Source: Undaria pinnatifida
Taxonomy: Eukaryota > Sar > Phaeophyceae > Laminariales > Alariaceae
Direction of reading: 5' to 3'
Length of the DNA: 64,000 nucleotides
Assembly: GCA_012845835.1 (NCBI GenBank)
Contig: JABAKD010000023.1
Span: 13,222,862-13,286,861, forward strand
Under the pieces are notes generated by a model that did not search any database, was not told the origin of the DNA, and saw nothing but the letters and a program-made list of their open reading frames with translations. A program made the translations under genes and the position numbers. Shown piece after piece: positions 47,488 to 57,959 of the stretch (the first letter of the stretch is position 1; each line of letters opens with the position of its first letter).

Positions 47488-49251
47488 ATGCCGCGTTGCC
47501 GTTCCAAGCAGTGCCGAACATCTGCCGTGTTTAACGTCGAGGGCAGCACATCAGGAATGTATTGCAAGAGACATGCTGAAGATGGAATGGTAAACGTTCG
47601 CTGCAGGCGTTGCTCTCACGCCTCATGCACCACGCAGCCGATGTACAATGTCAAGGGGGAGAAGGCTGGTAAATACTGCAGGAAACATGCCGAAGACGGC
47701 ATGCAAGACGTCCGCAGCAGTCGTCGCGCGCACGCCTCTTGCACCAAGTGGCCGCACTTGAACGTCAAGGGCGGGAGAACGGATATAGTTTGCAAACATC
47801 AAGCTAAAGACGGAATTATATCCGCTGGTGGCAAGCGCTGCACCTACGACTACTGCACCACGCGCGCGACCTGGAATGTGAAGGGGGACACAACACCGTT
47901 GTACTGCAAACAGCACGCTGAAGATGGAATGGTGAACGTCCGCGGCAAGCGTTGCTCATTCGACTCTTGCACCACGTACCCAATCTACAACTTTGAGGGG
48001 AACACAATAGCGTTGTACTGCAAACAGCACGCTGAAGATGGAATGATCAATGTGCGCACAAAGCGTTGTTTTTACGACTCTTGCACTAAGCACGCAAGGT
48101 ATAACCTGGAGAGCACCAAAACACCGAAGTACTGCAGGGGACACGCCGAGGACAGAATGGTAGACGTGCGCAGTGGACGGTGCGTATATGACGGCTGTAC
48201 AAAACACCCGAGTTTCAATGTCAAGGGGAGCCGCACAAAGTTATACTGCAAACGACATGCTGAGGAGGGCATGGTCAATGTGATCATGGATCAGTTTTGC
48301 AACAAGACGCGGGAAAAACGGCCGCCAAAGGCGTTATTGTCGAAAGCTGTGCTTCTTTCACCCACTGAACAATACGGCGACTTTGCGGACGAAGGTTTTC
48401 TCACTGGTAAACGATCCGAGTTGGCGAGTGACGAAAACACTGCAAAACGGAAATACTGCAAACAGCACGTTGAAGATGAAATGGTAAGCGTCCGTGTCAA
48501 GCGTTGCTCATTTGAAGCTTGCTCTACGCGCCCGAGGTACAACTTCGAAGGGAATAAATCGCCATTATACTGCAAGCTTCACGCCAAGGAGAGAATGATC
48601 GATGTGCTCACCAGGCGTTGTAGTTACAGCTCTTGCACTAAGCACGCAAGGTATAACATGGAGGGCACCAAAACACCGAAGTATTGCAGGGAACACGCCA
48701 AGGACAGAATGGTAGACGTACGCAGTAAACGGTGCGTATATGACGGCTGCAAAAAACACCCCAGTTTCAATGTCAAGGGGAGCCGAACAAAATTATACTG
48801 CAAAGGGCATGCTGAGGAGGGCATGGTCAATGTGGTCATGGATCAACTTTGGAACAAGACGCGGAAAAAACGGCCACCAAAGGGGTCACTTTCGAGAGCT
48901 GTGCTTCCTCCACCCACCGAACAATACGGCGGCTTTGCGGACGAAGGTTTTCTCACTGGTAAACGATCCGAGATGGCGGGTGACAGAAATAAGGCCCTGC
49001 TCTGCCCTGATAAAAGACCTGCGACAGAGGGGGAGGTCGTTCCATATTTTGAGATGACTCCGAGCGAGGACGCTCCTATAGCCCTGTCGACCGGGGACGA
49101 AGGCAGGCCACGCAACGACAGCTTGGTTCCATCGTCGATAGAGGGGACCTGTCAACGAGTGCCAGTTATCTTAAGCCCTGTGTCGAAGAAGAATCTATTG
49201 GTATCAACAAAGCCCATAAAGGTCGAGATAGAGTTGACCATGAAGATGTAG
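47488..49251 (+). CDS. EsV-1-7 repeat protein (587 aa, ten full-length repeats and one half repeat)
   Basis: The protein is a chain of 38-residue EsV-1-7 repeats, C-X4-C-X16-C-X2-H-X12, each probably binding one metal ion. Repeats lie at residues 4-41, 42-79, 80-117, 118-155, 156-193, 194-231 and 232-269, then after a linker a half repeat (about 323-339) and full ones at 340-377, 378-415 and 416-453. The second ends into a repeat whose first Cys is Arg. That third repeat (80-117) also has Gln for the His, so it is degenerate. Residues 139-322 and 323-506 are an exact 552-bp in-frame tandem duplication, including the linker with 'KTREKRPPK' and 'FADEGFLTGKRSE'. The tail (507-587) is acidic to mixed. 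I chose ATG 47488 ('MPRCRSKQC'), because the frame opens further upstream only at a GTG and the first repeat starts at residue 4. There is no signal peptide or membrane segment. Family members such as IMMEDIATE UPRIGHT act in Ectocarpus development; the biochemical role is unknown. It is apparently intact and intronless. Confidence 0.9.
   Translation: MPRCRSKQCRTSAVFNVEGSTSGMYCKRHAEDGMVNVRCRRCSHASCTTQPMYNVKGEKAGKYCRKHAEDGMQDVRSSRRAHASCTKWPHLNVKGGRTDIVCKHQAKDGIISAGGKRCTYDYCTTRATWNVKGDTTPLYCKQHAEDGMVNVRGKRCSFDSCTTYPIYNFEGNTIALYCKQHAEDGMINVRTKRCFYDSCTKHARYNLESTKTPKYCRGHAEDRMVDVRSGRCVYDGCTKHPSFNVKGSRTKLYCKRHAEEGMVNVIMDQFCNKTREKRPPKALLSKAVLLSPTEQYGDFADEGFLTGKRSELASDENTAKRKYCKQHVEDEMVSVRVKRCSFEACSTRPRYNFEGNKSPLYCKLHAKERMIDVLTRRCSYSSCTKHARYNMEGTKTPKYCREHAKDRMVDVRSKRCVYDGCKKHPSFNVKGSRTKLYCKGHAEEGMVNVVMDQLWNKTRKKRPPKGSLSRAVLPPPTEQYGGFADEGFLTGKRSEMAGDRNKALLCPDKRPATEGEVVPYFEMTPSEDAPIALSTGDEGRPRNDSLVPSSIEGTCQRVPVILSPVSKKNLLVSTKPIKVEIELTMKM
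47902..49005 (+). repeat. 552-bp in-frame tandem duplication inside the EsV-1-7 gene
   Basis: Unit 1 is 47902-48453 and unit 2 is 48454-49005, abutting with no net length change. Anchors 'tactgcaaacagcacg' (47902 and 48454) and 'acgatccgag' (48411 and 48963) are each 552 bp apart. Break points fall in the middle of a repeat, at its third Cys, which leaves the half repeat at the junction. Confidence 0.9.
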
Positions 49252-51340
49252 GCCGGCATGTCTATTCTATCAGATTGTAGTCTCGGCGCGTGATACAACT
49301 ACGTTTTCACGGTTTGGTCGAAATGGTTTGGTGTGACAGAACTATTTGCTTGACGATAGAGGTAGATTGGTAGCCAAACCATTCCTGCTTTTGTGTATGT
49401 TCCCGTTGGCTTATACCTGGTAGGTTATCACACTCCAGGTGTTTGTTTTTTTCATCAACGTGTACGATAGGGTGCCGCAAAGAGCATTTTATGTTGGAAT
49501 ATTCTCAGAACCATTACCGTGCCCCCCTTCATGGTGTGTGGGTGCGATCGACGGCGCATTGGAACTTTGTCCATACACATTACACCGCGACAGTCGAAGG
49601 CCAAGCGCGATGAATTGCAGAAGTATCAGGTGCGCCCGCCATAGTGGAGGGCTTTCTGGCTGACATCGTAAAAGCCTTCACTTTCGATATTAAGCGAGGA
49701 AACAAACCATTCGACCTAACCCCAACTCCAACCCAAAACTAGTACGATATCCAGTAGACCATCTAGTAGGTGCTCGAACACGAAAACAACAAGGGTTGGT
49801 CGAATTTATTTACAGCTTTAGACTACTACTGTTTCTACTTGTCGACTTAGTCTAGTCTATTGGAGTTTTTTTTTTTTCGCTGCCAACGTGTTCCTCTGCC
49901 CGTAAGGGAAATTGCTTGAACCACTGCTTGCTACACGGCACAGTAAGGACACACCATGCCGAATTAGCTCATTTTGGCCAGTTGCCACCTTGTGCGCGAA
50001 CAAGCCTGCAGCAAGACACGTGTATTGTCTCGTCGTACACATGGCGAGGGCATGACATAGCGATTTATTCGTTTTTATGCTCGATATGCCTTTTTGTCGT
50101 AATGATATACGTTCCGGGACATAGCCCCCCATTCTGCTATTTTCGTTGCGCTGAACGAGGTTTGATATAATGATAAACATAATAATGACATTGCGACTAT
50201 CATGTTCTGGGTCTTTCGTGGAAAACGATTTTTCGCGTTGACCAGATTCACCAACCGAAAGCTCCTCCAATCCCCTGGGTAATAACTCCCGAACACGTCT
50301 ACTTTCCCGCTGTCACGAGCGCGGATCCCTACGTAATGCCGCCTACCTTTCGCCTCGAACCTCAGAGCTTCCGAAAAGTACCATACCATTCGAGTCCATC
50401 AGAAGCACAATATCAGAAACAGAAACACGGGCTCCGGCCTTCCAAGGTTTCGCCCCCTACGTAACCACCTATTCCTCCGCTCGTCGAAATAAATAATACG
50501 AGAGAGGAAGAGAACAAAGGGAATAGTCACAGACGTCTGGTTGGGGTACCCAGCCCAGTAACTGCGTCATTCTGCCGACGCTTCCGGCGAGGACCCCAAC
50601 TCGCATTACCTCGATTTTCGTCTTGCTATCCTACTGGCAAGGTTTGCTCTTAATAGTGATGGAGAACGGATGACAGGTTTGTCATTCTCGTTTAATCCCA
50701 ATCCCACACTCGCCTAAAACCCGACATGTACAAAACTTTTCTTTTCATACGATAAAGCGTGCTACGACGTCACTGTATACACGGAGACACTGTTCCGCCG
50801 TCTACGTGCAAAACTGCTATATGTTATGCATATTCTGACTTTTTTTGTTATTCAAGACTTTCTGTGTCTTGTGGGGGACATATATCTCCCGTGGTAGCGT
50901 GGCCGGATTTGAGCTGACTGCTGTCAAGTGAGAATCTCGCCTACATTTTTATCGTCTTCTCGTCTCAATGCTACGATGCCAGCCTGGTTCCTGACTATGA
51001 CCCGTTACCATGGTCTCGGATTTCTCATAGGAACATGATGTTCCGTGGAGTTTTTCTGGTCCAATGTTCGGACCGTGAGTGAGGTAAGGTGAGTGGTAAG
51101 TAGTAGTAAGTAGTACGTAGTGAGTAGTTTTCGCCTTCTCACGGAACCTCCAATCCACGCTCTTTTTTAATCCGAATCAATTCAATGCTAAATTCCACCC
51201 AGTCGACCCCGGATCTCGGCGAGGATTCGTGGGCATGGGTTCATACAAAGATAAACCGGCGCTGTCCGCCAAACGGGCCCGTGCTCTCGAGGCAGGAGCA
51301 AAAGCGTCTGAGGATGGTTGAGCCGGGGTGTGTTTTATTC
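49252..51340. other. No gene recognised
   Basis: Frames are short. A minus-strand frame of 137 codons at 49857-50270 has no features. T runs occur at about 49865-49877. Confidence 0.45.
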
Positions 51341-51545
51341 GAGCCGGTCGCCCCGGTGGCGTATCAAGTTTTCCTTGAGTCTGGTATAGGTCAGTCTCGT
51401 GAGTTCGACCCCCCCCCGAGTGCATACTCGTACAAATTCGTGGGGACTTATTCTTGTGCACAAATTGACTTTCGGAAAGCGCGAGAGCGTGAGTTAGCAA
51501 CACTCGATGAAACATCGACGAGCAGTGGGATTGCTGAACCCTATG
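51341..51545 (+). mobile_element. tRNA-derived SINE, plus-strand copy
   Basis: Begins 'gagccggtcgccccggtggc', which resembles a tRNA 5' half with an A-box-like 'tggcgtatcaag'. It continues 'ctggtataggtcag' and a B-box-like 'gtgagttcgac'. A unique 3' part follows ('gcgcgagagcgtgagttagc', 'cgatgaaacatcgacgagca'). The full length matches the minus-strand copy at 60337-60533. Internal polymerase III boxes plus a dispersed copy are the marks of a SINE. A 147-codon frame that crosses it is probably accidental. Confidence 0.7.
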
Positions 51546-52320
51546 CGCGATTAAAATTGAAGGCAAGAACCCTGGGGGGAGAAGGGACGACACCTTTGAC
51601 CACGGCGTGTCCAGAAGCTGGACAGTAGATGTGTGTGGATGAAAAACATATAAAATATGCGGCAGCTCAAACGCCCCTCGATCTGCCCTATCCGTTCCGT
51701 ACCTGGCCGGATCGGGTACGTGGGCTGAGCGAGACAGTCAAGAACACCTCATTTTTTTGTATTTTCGGCGGTATACGCCCGAGCTTGAAAGAATAAACAC
51801 ATAGGTCTAGATTATAGAAAAAAAATTATTTACATGTTGGCATTTTTTCAGGTTGGCTTCTTATTTCGTCCCTTTTACACTTTTTTCATGGTCACACCTC
51901 GAAGCGTTTGGCCTACTGTCGTAAAACTGATGTATCATCGTTGCTTTTCGATATTCGATATCACGGTTACATACCTTTGTTCGAGCGTTCGTTGTTTCCG
52001 AGGGGGACCGTTCCCTACCCAACGTCATCATTAAACTCAGTGTCTGTGGTGATTCTTCTCCCTAGAGATATGGACTACAACTTTTTTTTTTGTGATCACA
52101 GACTGCGAGAAATAGTAAATCAAACAATCGCAATTAATCGAGGCACAAAGCAATTGAAATGCTAGCGTATCGGGTACGAGAACGCAACAAAACAGGCCAG
52201 ACCATAATAAAAATAGAGAATTATCACAACGAACGGAGTAGTAGTCGCATTTATATATCAAAGTAGTACGAGAAATAGTGTTTAGTCAGTCATTTTCGTC
52301 GCCGCTCCAAGGAGTAGTTA
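51546..52320. other. No gene recognised
   Basis: AT-rich sequence with short frames. A T run lies at about 52082. Confidence 0.45.
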
Positions 52321-52324
52321 CGTA

Positions 52325-52665
52325 TATATATATATATATATATACAAGGGCTCCGCATGCGACATACGCCGGCACCCATTACTTCGGGTAGGGCAGGGCA
52401 GCACTTCGAATTGTTAAATTCAATACTTGGTAGAGAAAAAATGTCACCACACACAATCATAGTCTGCATGTACAGTATGTAAGGTAATGCCAAGAGCTCG
52501 ATATAGACTAACTATCATAACAATGTAATACTATTAGACTAGACTAATAGCTACCGTTTTTTTAATGAATCAGATTCCGAGCTTCATTCATCAGATTTCG
52601 ATCGGATAAATCCGACCACACGCCGACTGACCCTTTAATCTGGCGATGAAACGTGTCGAGTGCGT
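52325..52665 (+). repeat. Dispersed repeat, copy 2 (inverted partner at 62 kb)
   Basis: Starts in a (TA)n run (52325-52345), then 'acaagggctccgcatgcgac', 'cggcacccat', 'ttcgggtagggcagggcagc', 'agtatgtaaggtaatgcc', 'aatagctaccgttttttta' and 'tctggcgatgaaacgtgtcg'. The same words occur in the same order on the minus strand from 62195 to 61868. The first half also matches 20013-20192. The minus-strand frame 'ALPYILYMQT' is partly conserved. Confidence 0.8.
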
Positions 52666-52837
52666 TTATTATGATATTTGAACTCAATCAAGCATCCGGG
52701 GCCGGTAAGGTGATTGACCATGTCCGCTGCGTGTCCTCTTCGTAGCCACTGAGAGACGCGCACTGAGCCAGCTTCAAAAATATGCAATGCATTATATATA
52801 GTATCGAAACCCGCCAGAGCAAAAAACACTCCCACGC

Positions 52838-53480
52838 CCTGGATATCGCCTCGTTATTGTTTTAGAACCGTCCATGCCGCTGCTGCTATTTCCACCCACC
52901 CCCGCCCCCAACGCCCCCTCCTTCCCCACCACCCGCACCATTGCCTAGACCTAGCACCACGCGTATAGCAAACACCTACATCTATGCGACTTAAAGCCCT
53001 CCCCTCTCGCCCCCGGCCCCTTCCGCCACATCCCCCCCCCCTCCCCCACAACAATTATTTTTAGTTTCCAGGCACAAATTGACCTACCCCACCCCTCTCC
53101 TTCCCCCCATCCCCCCCCCCTCGGCCTCCCCTTTTGATCAAAATCAGGCCCTCACGTCCTTCAAAACTCCGCCCTCCCCTCACCGGATATCCGACTTACA
53201 GGATTCACCTGATAAACTGATGCATTTTCTTCCACAGCTGTCAGATTTTGTCCCCCTCAGAAACGGGTTTTATAGTTTCCGCGCACAGACTGCCTAACAT
53301 CACCCTGTTGACCCTGATAGCTACACTGTAGTTGCAGGGGGAGTCGCCGACCTGAATATTTCAATGAGGACACACAACCCGTAATACGCGCGATCGGAGT
53401 ATCACACACAGCTTGCGAAGATGACTTTCCACAAAATAGTCGATCTCACAGCTGGAGTGTATTTTCATTTTTAATAATAT
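52838..53480 (+). repeat. Composite C-rich dispersed repeat, locus 3
   Basis: One diverged A module (about 52838-52975: 'atatcgcctcgttatt', 'cacccgcaccattgcctaga', 'cctagcaccacgcgtata') is followed by C-rich DNA. A partial ~100-bp module follows (about 53050), then one 3' module (53136-53480). The order and orientation equal those of locus 2 but without the tandem amplification, so this may be the closest to a single ancestral unit. Confidence 0.8.
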
Positions 53481-53906
53481 GGTATCATCTTGATCCGAGC
53501 CTCCCAGATCGACTGTCTGTGTGTTGTCTGGTCGTGGAGAAACGTGCTGACGTTGTTCTAGGCGAGAAACACGGTGGTATGGCTGCCTTCGTCATTCAAC
53601 TACTCCAATGCTATTGCAATGCTGCTGCTTGTTGCTAGCTGTGTAGATCACTCACTTCTTGTAGATACAGTACGCGACTACAGCGCTTACGATTTTGTCA
53701 GCTAAGCATTTCAGACTCGAGTTTTATTAGACGAAAATAAAAAACATGTTGATCGCGCATTAGACAGGATTCATACACAAAGCAGGCGTCACCCGGGCAC
53801 GATAGGGTCACATGCCGTTGTCAGAATCCATACACACATTATGACCTCCTCGGACGGTGTGGAAATACTAACCCCACCGGCCGATTGACTTTCTGATTGG
53901 CCATGA
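53481..53906. other. No gene recognised
   Basis: Spacer between the composite repeat and the foldback element; short frames only. Confidence 0.5.
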
Positions 53907-56900
53907 TGATTTACAAAATTGGCATCATTTCTAAACGGTAGTTGTGCTGTCTATAACTGAACATGGCGTTTTTTCCACATTCGAGTCATAGTGGGCCCAA
54001 GACTCGAGACGAGACGAAGCAAGGTTATGTTCCCTTTCCCGTCCGAGACCCAGAGCAGCGTAGGGCACCAGCTGCCAGAAGTGTAAGACGAAGCATGCAC
54101 GGCACGGGCCAGATAACGTTGCCTGAAACAACTGCCCGCCAGTGTATAAACGCGCGGAAGCCACGATGAGTCGTGTTTGACTTTTGCTTTACGTGGTAAC
54201 TGTTGGGGTAGCTTGGGGATAGACACAATCAAAATCCTATCGATGCCGAGCAACCACCGCAGGCGAGGGGGCTGACACAACAGAGGAATAACTGACTGCT
54301 GTGCTCCAGCTAGTCACTGCTGTGGTGTGCCCTCAACAACTGAAACCTAGCAACAGACACACATGTTGCCCGGGCTCGAGAGCAGGGGCACCGATCACGC
54401 ATGGATCCTGTATCGCGGCACCGTGAATAACGAGCGTCCGCGACAGATGGATTAGCCCGTTGACAGACCGGTGCCCCAAGGGTGAATCCTGCAGCGCCGC
54501 ATCATGAATAACTAACGACCGCGACGTCTGGATGAGCCCTTTGAAAGACCGGTGCCCCAGCTCTCGAGCCCGGGCAACATGTGTGTTTGTTGCTTGGTTT
54601 CAGTTGAAAGAGGGTACACCACAGCAGTAGCTAGCTGGAGCACAGCAGTCAGGTATTCTTCTGTTGTGGCAGCCCCCTTGCCTGCGTTCGTTCCTCGGCG
54701 TCGATGGCGCTTTTAGCTTGTGTCTATCCCCAGCTACCCCAACAGTAACCACGTAAAGCAAAAGTCAACGCACCACCTATCGCGGCTTCTGCCCGTTTAT
54801 ACTTTGGCAGGCAGTTGTTGCAGGCAACGTTATCTGGCCCACGCCGTGCATGCCTCGTCTCACACCCCTGGGAGCTTGTGCCGTACGCTGCTCTGGGTTT
54901 CGGGCGGGACCGTGTAAATTATCTTGCGTCGTTTTGTTTAGGGCCCTTGATGACTCGAGTTCCCACCTACGCGATATATTGTGTTTTGTTTATAGGACAT
55001 ATACTATAAGTTTTACTTGTTCGTGCCTGGGAGAGACCCACCTGCAGTCACATGGCCAGCACGCACACAGCATATGACTGCCCACCTGCACACACGCTGC
55101 ACGTATATATCCGGCAGCGCGGCACCATGAATAATGAAAGACCGCACCGGCTGGATCAGCCCTTTGACCGACCGGTGCCCCTGCTCTCGAGCCCGGGCAA
55201 CATGTGTGCTTGTAGCTGGGTTTCAGTTGATGAGGGCACACCACAGCAGTAGCTAGCTGGAGCACAGCAGTCAGGTACTCTTCTGTTGTGGCAGCCCCCT
55301 TGCCTGCGTTCGTCCCTCGGCGTCGATGGCTTTTAGCTTGTGTCTATCCCCAAGCTACCCCGACAGTAACGTACGTAAAGCAAAAGTCGACGCACCACCC
55401 ATCGCGGCTTCTGCCCGTTTATACTTCGGCAGGCAGTTGTTGCAGGCAAAGTTATCTGGCCCACGCCGTGCATGCCTCGTCTCACACCCCTGGCAGCTTG
55501 TGCCGTACGCTGCTCTGGGTTTCGGACGGGACCGTGTAAATAATCTTGGGTCGTTTTGTTTAGAGCCCTTGATGACTCGAGTTCCCACCTACGCGATATT
55601 TTGCGTTTTGTTTATAGGACATATACTATACGGTTTACTTGTTCGTGCCTGGGAGAGACCCACCTGCAGTCACATGGCCAGCACGCATACAGCATATGAC
55701 TGCCCACCTGCACACACGCTGCACGTATATATCCGGCAGCGCGGCACCATGAATAACGAAAGACCGCACCGGCTGGATCAGCCCTTTGACAGACCGGTGC
55801 CCCTGCTCTCGAGCCCGGGCAACATGTGTGTTTGTAGCTGGGTTTCAGTTGATGAGGGCACACCACAGCAGTAGCTAGATGGATCGCAGCGGTGAGGTAT
55901 TCCTCTGTTTTGCACGTATGAATCCTGCAGCGCGGCACCATGAATAACGAAAGACAGCACCGCGCTGATTAGCCTTTGACAGACCGGTGCCCCAGCTCTC
56001 GAGCCCGGGCAACATGTGGGTCCGTTGCCTGGTTCCAGTTGATGAGGGCACACCAAAACAGTAGCTAACTGGAGCACAGCAGTCAGTTATTCCTCTGTTG
56101 TGTCAACCCCCTTGCCGTCGTTCTTTCCTCGGCATCGATCGCATTTAGCTTGTGTCCATCCCCAAGCTACCCCAACAATAACCACGTACAGCAAAAGTCA
56201 AAGCTTGACCCATCGCGGCTTCCGCACGTTTATACTGTGGCAGGCAGTTGTCCATGCCGTGCATGCCTCGTCTCACATCCCCGGCAGCTGGTGCCCTACG
56301 CTGCTCTAAGTCTCGGACGGGACGGTGCATATAACCTTGCGTTGTCTCGTCTAGGGCCCTTGATGACTCGATCTCCCACCTACGCGATAATTTGTGATTT
56401 TTTTGGAGGAAAGATACGGTTCACTTGTTGTTCGTGCCTGGGAGAGACCTACCTGCAGTCACATGGCCAGCACGCACGCAGCACATTACTGCCCAACAGC
56501 ACACACACAGATAACCGCTGCACGTATGAATCCTGCCGCGGGCCACCATGAATAACGAAAGACCGCACCAGCTGGAATAGCCCTTTGACAGACCGGTGCC
56601 CCAGCTCTCGAGCCCGGTCAACATGTGGGTCCGTTGCCTGGTTCCAGTTGATGAGGACACACCAAAACAGTAGCTAGCTGGAGCACAGCAGTCAGTTATT
56701 CCCCTGTTGTGTCAGCCCCCTTGCCGTCGTTCGTTCCTCGGCATCGATCGCATTTTGCTTGCGTCTATCACCAAGCTACCACAACGATAACCACTTATAG
56801 CAAAAGTCAAATCACGACCCATCGCGGCTTCCGCGCGTTTATACTGTGGCGGGAAGTTGTTGCGAGCAACCTTATCTGGCCCATGCCGTGCATGCCACGT

Positions 56901-57238
56901 CTCACAGCCCTTAGCTTGTGTCTATTCTCCAGCTACCACAACAATAACCACGTAAAGCAAAAGTCAAACCACGACCCATCGCGGGTTCCGCGCGTTTATA
57001 CTGTGGCGGGAAGTTGTTGCGAGCAACCTTATCTGGCCCATGCCGTGCATGCCACTTCTCACAGCACTGGCAGCTGGTGCTCTACGCTGCTCTGGGTCTC
57101 GGACGGGAAGGGGCAAATAACCTTGCTTCGTCTCGTCTCGAGTCTTGGGCCCTTGATTACTCGAGTGTGGAAAAAAGGCCGTATTCAGTTTTAGACAGCA
57201 TAACTACCGTTTGGAAATGATGCCAATTTTGTAAATCA
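53907..57238. mobile_element. 3.3-kb foldback-type DNA transposon, non-autonomous
   Basis: The ends are long inverted repeats: 'tgatttacaaaattggcatc' at 53907 reads as its reverse complement at 57219-57238. The similarity continues inward for about 320 bp (53907-54230 against 56918-57238), including 'aagactcgagacgagacgaa', 'gacccagagcagcgtag' and 'cttttgctttacgtggt'. Between them a direct repeat of about 610 bp is stacked: the anchor 'ctctcgagccc' lies at 54561, 55194, 55806, 55996 and 56605 (spacings 633, 612, 190, 609). Orientation flips at about 54400. No transposase is visible and all frames inside are repeat-derived. No clear target-site duplication can be read. The structure fits a foldback or long-TIR element that depends on an enzyme coded elsewhere. 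Confidence 0.8.
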
Positions 57239-57305
57239 CCCAGGCGCTGCGGACATTAACATTCAACCAAAACCTCCGACGTTCCTCTTCGACATGCGGT
57301 ATTTT

Positions 57306-57713
57306 TTAAACTTCCCGCTTATCTCGCTCGACATCCGTCCGCGCGTTCACGTCGATATGCGAAACGGACACGGCAGGGCGAGGGGCGTTGGAGCCGCCCC
57401 CCGAAGGTGGCGCTCCAACAAATCTTTTTGACAGAGAATTCCAGTTCCGCGAATCGCATACCTCGGCCGAGACGAAAAAAACTCCTGACCAAATACCTCG
57501 AACCAAAGCACCAAAGAATAATTTTATATGGATGTTTAGAGCTATATATTGGTCCACGATCAAAGATCCATCTTGCAGGACCGCATCATGAATTATAAAA
57601 AGTTCATTCACTCCAGCTGTCAGCTCGAAGATTCTGTCGAAATTCATATTTGGAAGCTGCGTGTGTGATACTCCTATCGCGCGTAAAAATATCCCACACT
57701 GAAAAACATCCAT
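57306..57713 (-). CDS. 135-codon frame related to the composite and foldback repeats
   Basis: Open minus-strand frame from ATG 57713 to the stop at 57306. Residues near 13-32 ('GVSHTQLPNMNFDRIFELTA') match the 3' modules of the composite repeat at 5.5, 6.8, 31.3 and 53.4 kb. Those read 'GVSHT', then after a shared 2-bp loss 'MSFDKIFDLTAGV' in another frame. The next part ('LFIIHDAVLQDG') matches 'SFVIHGAALQDS', coded on the minus strand inside the foldback element (about 55930). So this frame joins two motifs that are found separately and broken elsewhere. The second half ('LSKRFVGAPPSGGG') has no match in the window. No known domain is recognised. It may be an exon or fragment of the gene from which the repeats derive, or simply the least damaged repeat copy. 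It lies 68 bp from the foldback end. Confidence 0.4.
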   Translation of the reverse strand: MDVFQCGIFLRAIGVSHTQLPNMNFDRIFELTAGVNELFIIHDAVLQDGSLIVDQYIALNIHIKLFFGALVRGIWSGVFFVSAEVCDSRNWNSLSKRFVGAPPSGGGSNAPRPAVSVSHIDVNARTDVERDKREV

Positions 57714-57959
57714 GTATATTTATCCCCACAAACGAAACGTGGATGCTCTTATAAAAGTAGGTGTGATTATCAAGGAGGTAATGATGTTTCGAACTCCTCG
57801 TTGTGTGGTTGCAAGAATTGCGCTAGTTACTGACTGTTGTTGTTGCTGTTCAATCCGTTCAGCACCTCGACGGGAATGCGGATGGATGCTGAGCGAGACC
57901 AGCGACAAGCGCGCACAATGTCGTATTTTGAACGGTACTCTCAAGTTATTTTTCGGATC

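Noticed and set aside
47623-49155. Many antisense frames of 60-97 codons
   Set aside because: Shadows of the EsV-1-7 gene; their repetition mirrors the repeats of the plus strand.
49439-49663. Reverse-transcriptase-like 'YDRVPQ' in a short frame
   Set aside because: Only one short word resembles the LINE-type motif; no other RT motif is found on either side.
51185-51628. 147-codon plus-strand frame
   Set aside because: Most of it is the SINE copy; the minus-strand SINE at 60.4 kb does not keep this frame open.
54025-57194. Frames of 65-182 codons inside the foldback element
   Set aside because: They recur with the ~610-bp unit, shift between copies and carry no domain.
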